Of a stretch of 55,320 bases of DNA, positions 52,354 through 55,320 are shown piece by piece. Source of the stretch: Croceivirga sp. Lineage in GTDB: Bacteria; Bacteroidota; Bacteroidia; Flavobacteriales; Flavobacteriaceae. Below the pieces are notes generated by a model. The model made no database searches. It had not been told where the DNA came from and saw nothing but the letters and a program-made list of their open reading frames with translations. Location: positions 1-55,320 of the forward strand of contig JANQRG010000009.1 in assembly GCA_028284665.1 (NCBI GenBank), in the 5' to 3' direction. Within the stretch, counting starts at the first letter, position 1. Each line of letters starts with the position of its first letter. Position numbers and translations under genes: made by a program.

Positions 52354-52986
52354 CTATGTTCCGTTAAATTGATTCATAGTGTTTTTTGCTCCTGCAAAAA
52401 CGAAGGAACGAATGAGCTCAGTGCTTCTTTTCAATCGTTCCGGTAAGGCCAGCTGTTCTTCTTCGCCCCAATCTCCAAGTACATAATCTACTTGTCTTCC
52501 TTTAGAAAAATCTGCTCCAGCACCAAACCGAAAGCGATGATATTGTGTAGTGTTCAAAACTTGTTGAACGTGTTTCAGACCGTTATGCCCCCCATCACTG
52601 CCTTTCGCCTTTAAACGCAAGGTGCCAAAGGGCAGATTAATATCATCCGTGATTACCAGGATATTCTCCAGGGGAATGTTTTCTTTATTCATCCAATAGC
52701 TCACGGCTTTTCCGCTAAGGTTCATGTAAGTGGAAGGTTTTAGACAGAGTACTGCCTTTCCCTTATGTTTAAAAGTAGCAATTGCCCCTAGCTTGGCGTC
52801 CGTAAATGTAAATTCCTCTTCATGGGATAAATGATCCATGATCTGAAAACCTATATTATGTCGGGTTCGGGCATATTTTTCACCGATATTTCCCAGGCCG
52901 ATAATTAAGAATTTTTTCATGGGATCAATTTCGGTAAGTAAGGGGCGGTATCCTTTTTCAAAAAAGCGTAACAACGAAGAAAACAC
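52354..52986 (-). CDS. pth: Peptidyl-tRNA hydrolase
   Basis: Pth releases amino acids or peptides from tRNAs dropped by ribosomes. The core begins MKKFLIIGLGNIGEKYARTRHNIGF, with the catalytic His and the NxxxH pattern, and continues KPSTYMNLSGKAV and HNGLKH (about 130-136). The reading frame opens at 52986, with an N-terminal extension of 22 residues (MFSSLLRFFEKG...), as seen in other flavobacterial Pth sequences as far as I remember; an ATG at 52920 gives the classical start. It converges with the lipoprotein gene and follows the rplY terminator, so it may have its own promoter. Confidence 0.9.
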   Translation of the reverse strand: MFSSLLRFFEKGYRPLLTEIDPMKKFLIIGLGNIGEKYARTRHNIGFQIMDHLSHEEEFTFTDAKLGAIATFKHKGKAVLCLKPSTYMNLSGKAVSYWMNKENIPLENILVITDDINLPFGTLRLKAKGSDGGHNGLKHVQQVLNTTQYHRFRFGAGADFSKGRQVDYVLGDWGEEEQLALPERLKRSTELIRSFVFAGAKNTMNQFNGT

Positions 52987-53003
52987 ATTGCAGAGTTTGG
53001 CTT

Positions 53004-53044
53004 AAAAATACAAAAGCACCTGCAACAAAATAGTGCAGGCGCTT
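53004..53044 (-). terminator. Terminator after rplY
   Basis: On the minus strand, AAGCGCCTGCA and TGCAGGTGCTT (53014-53044) form an 11-bp stem with one G-T pair and a 9-nt loop, followed by a T-rich stretch. It follows the L25 gene by about 25 bp. Confidence 0.8.
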
Positions 53045-53069
53045 TATATTTTGAGATAACAATAACTAG

Positions 53070-53708
53070 CTATTCTTCTGCAGGCGCTTCAGCTGCTGGA
53101 GCTTCACCGCCCTCAGCTACTGCACCTTCTTCTTCCTCTTCCTCTTCCTCATCTTCCACCACATTTCGTGAGGCTTTGACTTGTACTACGGTAATGTTAT
53201 CCGGATGCATGATGGTAAAGTCACCGGTTCTCAAGGTGTCAACGGCTATTTTACCCCCGATTCTTAATTTGTTAATGTTTACCGTTATTTCATCAGGTAA
53301 AAGCTCGGGCAACGCCTTGACGGAGAGTTTTCTTTTGCGGAACAAAAGGCGACCACCGTTTCGCACCCCTGGAGAGTTCCCTTCCAGACGTACCGGGATA
53401 TTCATGGTTACCGGCTTGTCCTTAAATAGTTGGTAAAAATCTACATGAAGAATTTTATCTGTAACAGGATGGAATTGAATATCCTGTAGTACGGCTTCAA
53501 ATGTTTCACCGTTTTCCAATTCAATTACTGCTGTATACGCATTTGGGGTATACACCAGTTCTTTGAATGATAGCTCATCTGCTGAAAAGTGCATTGGCGT
53601 TTCCCCTCCGTACAACACGCAAGGGACCTTTCCAGCATTGCGTAAGGCCTTGGTAGCTACCTTGCCCACGCTTTCTCTTTGGGATCCTTTGATTGTAATT
53701 GACTTCAT
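53070..53708 (-). CDS. rplY: 50S ribosomal protein L25 (CTC family)
   Basis: L25 binds 5S rRNA. The 212-residue long form has the L25 N-terminal domain ([34 protein letters not shown], then [21 protein letters not shown]) and the CTC-type C-terminal domain. The tail is very acidic and Ala-rich (residues about 180-212: [16 protein letters not shown]). The general stress protein CTC is the same family. It lies 75 bp after prs on the same strand, and a terminator follows. Confidence 0.95.
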   Translation of the reverse strand: MKSITIKGSQRESVGKVATKALRNAGKVPCVLYGGETPMHFSADELSFKELVYTPNAYTAVIELENGETFEAVLQDIQFHPVTDKILHVDFYQLFKDKPVTMNIPVRLEGNSPGVRNGGRLLFRKRKLSVKALPELLPDEITVNINKLRIGGKIAVDTLRTGDFTIMHPDNITVVQVKASRNVVEDEEEEEEEEGAVAEGGEAPAAEAPAEE

Positions 53709-53763
53709 TTTTTCAATTAAATAGTATTACTAATTTTTATCGAATTGCCCAGAACTTATTTTA

Positions 53764-53785
53764 AGCCTGAGCGTAGTCGAAGGCT
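53764..53785. repeat. 22-bp palindromic repeat overlapping the prs stop
   Basis: AGCCT (53764-53768) and AGGCT (53781-53785) enclose GAGCGTAGTCGA. It overlaps the end of prs (stop 53784-53786). The string GAGCGTAGTCGA resembles a short interspersed repeat type common in flavobacteria, as I recall. Confidence 0.5.
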
Positions 53786-54725
53786 ACATTATGAATTTAG
53801 AAGATATTGAGGTGTTATGATGCACCCTGTGCATCACATCGGCAAATAGTTCCGCACAACCCAATACCCTTATTTTTTTACTGTTTTCAATACTAGGAAT
53901 AGAGTCTGTGATGATCAATTCCTGCAATTTAGATTGTTCTATGCGTTCGTACGCTTTTCCCGATAATAGCCCATGGGTAGTTAATGCCCGAACACTTTTA
54001 GCTCCCCGTTCCATCATCAAATCTGCTGCTTTGGTCAAGGTTCCTGCAGTGTCCACTAAATCGTCAACCAATACCACATTCTTGCCCTTAACTTCCCCAA
54101 TCAATTCCATTTTAGCAATGACATTGGCTTTTGCGCGTTGCTTGTAACAAATCACAACATCGCTCGCTAAGGCTTTGGAATACGCGTAAGCGCGTTTTGA
54201 ACCTCCCATGTCGGGAGATGCGATACAAAGATTATCAAGATTCAGGCTTTGAACATATGGCAAAAACAGGGTAGAAGCGAAGAGGTGGTCCACGGGTTTT
54301 TCAAAAAAGCCCTGGATTTGGTCTGCATGCAAATCCATGGTAATGATCCGGGTGGCTCCCGCCGTCTCCAACATTTTAGCTACCAGTTTAGCTGCAATTG
54401 GGACCCGCGGTTTGTCTTTGCGATCTTGCCGGGCCCAACCAAAGTAGGGCATAACAGCGGTGATGTGCCGTGCCGAAGCTCTTTTTGCAGCGTCGAGCAT
54501 GAGTAACATCTCCATGAGGTTTTCCGGACCAGGGTTAGTGGATCCTATGATAAAAATACGGGCTCCCCGTATAGATTCTTCGAAGGAGGGCTGAAATTCT
54601 CCATCGCTGTATCTGGAAAATTTGATCTTCCCGAGATCTGCTCCGTAAGCAGCTGCGATCTTTTCACCCAAAATAGTACTTTGGGTGCAAGCGAAAATCT
54701 TCGGTTCAGGAACTTGATACGGCAT
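53784..54725 (-). CDS. prs: Ribose-phosphate pyrophosphokinase
   Basis: Prs makes PRPP from ribose 5-phosphate and ATP, for purine, pyrimidine, NAD, His and Trp synthesis. The 313-residue protein has the expected motifs: FACTQSTILGEKIAAAYG (about 9-26), RQDRKDKPRVPIAAKLVAK (about 100-118), DLHADQIQGFF (about 131-141), and the PRPP-binding VVLVDDLVDTAGTL (about 223-236). I start at MPYQVPEP (54725); the longer frame to 54803 would run through its own promoter. The order prs-rplY-pth is conserved in many bacteria. Confidence 0.96.
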   Translation of the reverse strand: MPYQVPEPKIFACTQSTILGEKIAAAYGADLGKIKFSRYSDGEFQPSFEESIRGARIFIIGSTNPGPENLMEMLLMLDAAKRASARHITAVMPYFGWARQDRKDKPRVPIAAKLVAKMLETAGATRIITMDLHADQIQGFFEKPVDHLFASTLFLPYVQSLNLDNLCIASPDMGGSKRAYAYSKALASDVVICYKQRAKANVIAKMELIGEVKGKNVVLVDDLVDTAGTLTKAADLMMERGAKSVRALTTHGLLSGKAYERIEQSKLQELIITDSIPSIENSKKIRVLGCAELFADVMHRVHHNTSISSKFIM

Positions 54726-54742
54726 TTTAAATCTTTCCAGTG

Positions 54743-54763
54743 ATGGCCTATCGAATAGGCTAT
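54743..54763. promoter_or_regulatory. Hairpin in the prs leader
   Basis: GCCTAT (54746-54751), CGA loop and ATAGGC (54755-54760) are perfect, extended by A-T, T-A and one G-T pair to nine pairs. It is inside the predicted 44-nt leader, between transcription and translation starts. A leader hairpin at such a distance may affect translation; this is not shown. Confidence 0.35.
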
Positions 54764-54775
54764 TCAAAAGCGGTG

Positions 54776-54804
54776 CAAATTTACACATTAATCCCGGTTG
54801 CAAA
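54776..54804 (-). promoter_or_regulatory. Promoter of prs
   Basis: The minus strand has TTTG (54801-54804), a 17-bp spacer and TAAATTTG (54776-54783), a full consensus match. It fixes the start of prs at 54725. Confidence 0.75.
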
Positions 54805-54827
54805 AGGATTATTGTAGGTATTTTGGT

Positions 54828-54856
54828 TTTGGGATTGAAATTATTTTTTAGCTTTG
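54828..54856 (+). promoter_or_regulatory. Promoter in front of the broken tRNA-Leu copy
   Basis: TTTG (54828-54831), a 17-bp spacer and TAGCTTTG (54849-54856) match the full consensus. The expected transcript start is about 5 nt before the tRNA remnant. No TAnnTTTG is visible before the intact tRNA at 55222, so this is probably the tRNA-Leu promoter left in place when the unit was inserted. Confidence 0.7.
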
Positions 54857-54875
54857 CAGTCCTATTTGCCGAAGT

Positions 54876-54895
54876 CCTGCCTGCCGGTAGGCAGG
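54876..54895. repeat. 20-bp palindrome 1, inserted in the tRNA remnant
   Basis: CCTGCCTGCCGGTAGGCAGG: 7-bp arms (CCTGCCT / AGGCAGG), after tRNA nucleotide 8 (between the acceptor stem and the D arm). Same family as the units at 54911 and 54931 and the one at 37419. Confidence 0.85.
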
Positions 54896-54910
54896 GGCGG
54901 AATTGGTAGA

Positions 54911-54930
54911 CCTGTCTGCCGACAGGCAGG
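54911..54930. repeat. 20-bp palindrome 2, inserted in the tRNA remnant
   Basis: CCTGTCTGCCGACAGGCAGG, immediately after tRNA nucleotide 23 at the edge of the D stem. Follows the pattern CCTGnCTnCCGnnAGGnAGG. Confidence 0.85.
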
Positions 54931-54950
54931 CCTGACTACCGTTAGGTAGG
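54931..54950. repeat. 20-bp palindrome 3, tandem to palindrome 2
   Basis: CCTGACTACCGTTAGGTAGG, directly adjoining unit 2 without a spacer. It follows the same pattern, with more changes. After it the tRNA sequence resumes with CGCGCTG. Confidence 0.8.
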
Positions 54951-54957
54951 CGCGCTG

Positions 54958-55221
54958 AAATTTTGAATTGATTGTTGTTTATGCCATATCCAGTTTACAG
55001 TTCAACTACATTTATGTGGGAATGACTAAGGATTTGAACGAACGGTTGAAAAGACACAATACTAAAAGGGAGCGCACAACGAGAGCGTATGCTCCTTTTG
55101 AATTATTATATTCAGAAGAGTGTTCAGACAGGCGTCTGGCCAGGGAAAAGGAAAAATATTGGAAGTCAGGCATCGGAAAAGAAAAGCTGAGAAGCTTAAG
55201 AGATGCCCAAAATTAGTGCCA
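54958..55221 (+). mobile_element. Putative GIY-YIG unit inserted in a tRNA-Leu gene
   Basis: The segment between the broken tRNA copy (ends 54957) and the intact tRNA (starts 55222) consists almost only of the small nuclease gene. Together with the downstream 30-nt duplicate of tRNA nucleotides 1-30 it would be a 294-bp unit flanked by 30-nt direct repeats (one now split by palindromes). The end points are set by where the tRNA match begins and ends. No transposase, integrase or terminal inverted repeats are present. A tandem duplication of the tRNA gene followed by decay is the main alternative. Confidence 0.5.
54968..55216 (+). CDS. Small GIY-YIG nuclease-domain protein, between tRNA-Leu copies
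   Basis: This 82-residue protein is a GIY-YIG domain: VVYAISSLQFNYIYVGMTKDLNERLKRHN (Y-x10-YVG, then Arg in ERLKRHN), FELLYSEECSDRRLAREKEKYWKSGIGKEKLR (catalytic Glu in the EK-E-K pattern). Such proteins cut DNA or resemble parts of UvrC and homing endonucleases. The start is TTG at 54968, with a stop (TGA, 54956-54958) formed at the tRNA junction; the first ATG in frame lies inside the domain. The stop (55214-55216) is 5 bp before the intact tRNA. Expression is likely by the promoter at 54828. Confidence 0.8.
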   Translation: MIVVYAISSLQFNYIYVGMTKDLNERLKRHNTKRERTTRAYAPFELLYSEECSDRRLAREKEKYWKSGIGKEKLRSLRDAQN

Positions 55222-55308
55222 GCCGAAGTGGCGGAATTGGTAGACGCGCTGGATTCAAAATCCAGTGGTAGCAATACCGTGTGGGTTCGATTCCCACCTT
55301 CGGTACCA
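55222..55308 (+). tRNA. tRNA-Leu(CAA)
   Basis: This is an 87-nt tRNA with encoded CCA (55306-55308). The acceptor stem is GCCGAAG / CTTCGGT with a G-T pair at position 1. The D arm is GCGGAATTGGTAGACGC; the anticodon arm CTGGA-TTCAAAA-TCCAG has anticodon CAA at 55256-55258 (reads UUG). The long variable arm (GGTA-GCAA-TACC) is typical of type II tRNA-Leu, and the T arm is GTGGG-TTCGATT-CCCAC. All stems pair, so the gene appears functional. It lies 5 bp after the GIY-YIG stop and has no visible promoter of its own. Confidence 0.97.
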
Positions 55309-55320
55309 GGGAAAAGCCGG

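Larger units (their letters stand above)
54868..54957 (+). pseudogene. Broken 5' part of tRNA-Leu(CAA), split by palindromes
   Basis: Three blocks match nucleotides 1-30 of the intact tRNA-Leu at 55222 exactly: GCCGAAGT (54868-54875), GGCGGAATTGGTAGA (54896-54910) and CGCGCTG (54951-54957). The first gap is a 20-bp palindrome, the second a 40-bp pair of palindromes. After nucleotide 30, in the 5' strand of the anticodon stem, the match stops and the GIY-YIG gene begins 10 bp later. No 3' half of this copy remains. The exact match and the placement at the ends of tRNA helices are the main evidence. Confidence 0.85.

Noticed and set aside
53110-53140. Simple sequence run in rplY (GAA/GAG repeats) as a possible phase-variable tract.
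   Set aside because: It encodes the acidic tail of L25, which is normal in this family; triplet changes would not shift the frame.
54868-55308. A group I intron in tRNA-Leu, with the GIY-YIG gene as intron-encoded homing nuclease.
   Set aside because: The complete tRNA lies downstream uninterrupted. There is no second 3' tRNA half after the first 5' part, and no space for intron core helices in the about 260 bp between the copies.
1-55320. CRISPR arrays, prophage, integron, large transposons, frameshifted genes.
   Set aside because: No direct-repeat arrays with regular spacers, no integrase or transposase reading frames, and no adjoining gene halves in different frames were seen.

Overview
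The window looks like a chromosomal segment of a flavobacterium (Bacteroidota, probably marine Flavobacteriaceae). Several things point there: type IX secretion C-terminal domains, DUF4199/DUF4286/DUF6428 proteins, a CarboxypepD_reg-like protein, a Cys-Gly-Gly-Asp-Asp lipoprotein start, weak Shine-Dalgarno signals, and Bacteroidota promoters (TTG / TAnnTTTG) in front of many genes. The base composition looks even. There is no prophage, integron, CRISPR array or rRNA operon. Most of the window is housekeeping and conserved flavobacterial genes; species cannot be fixed from the sequence alone.

Layout. 1-2.2 kb: end of an alkaline-phosphatase-superfamily enzyme, ssb, a small secreted protein, an unlisted 53-residue Cys/Lys-rich protein, and ferritin. 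2.3-6.2 kb: metG, an HDAC-like deacetylase and a PAP2 phosphatase in one direction. 6.3-9.5 kb: a DUF1800/DUF1501 secreted pair. 9.7-10.7 kb: yraN and an HTH-ACT-like protein. 10.7-12.4 kb: alkB with its TetR neighbour. 12.5-17.5 kb: lineage-specific secreted and membrane proteins, an XRE-membrane regulator, a flavin reductase-like protein and a serine hydrolase. 17.5-27.4 kb: DNA repair: mfd, then PdeM, Lhr-type helicase, GIY-YIG nuclease, ATP-dependent ligase and beta-CASP exonuclease. 27.5-33.7 kb: a TerB-like protein, fbp, a GNAT-lysC pair, an ornithine-lipid-synthase-like double acyltransferase and a surface-associated protein. 33.7-35.5 kb: an arsenic operon without an efflux pump. 35.6-39.3 kb: small stress, membrane and enzyme genes. 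39.4-47.9 kb: mgtE, rsmA, small conserved proteins, a large TPR protein, serS, an HTTM protein and ribF. 47.9-52.4 kb: a secreted reprolysin-like metalloprotease coupled to a lipoprotein. 52.4-54.8 kb: prs, rplY (L25) and pth.

The most unusual region is the right end (54.8-55.3 kb). An intact tRNA-Leu(CAA) gene is preceded by a small GIY-YIG nuclease gene. In front of that lies a broken copy of nucleotides 1-30 of the same tRNA. The broken copy is split by three 20-bp palindromes, one after tRNA nucleotide 8 and two in tandem after nucleotide 23; all 30 tRNA nucleotides are otherwise exact. A full TTTG-N17-TAGCTTTG promoter sits just before the broken copy and none is visible before the intact tRNA. 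This reads as a nuclease-carrying unit that entered a tRNA gene near the anticodon, rebuilt the tRNA 5' half, and now shares its promoter. Related short palindromes occur elsewhere between genes, notably around pdeM and the helicase gene in the repair cluster, where a second GIY-YIG gene sits.

Functionally, the repair block combines transcription-coupled repair (Mfd) with a ligase-associated nuclease/helicase set. The ars genes reduce and modify arsenic but show no local export. The Tat/T9SS protein, metalloprotease, lipoprotein and serine hydrolase form the cell-surface part of the window.
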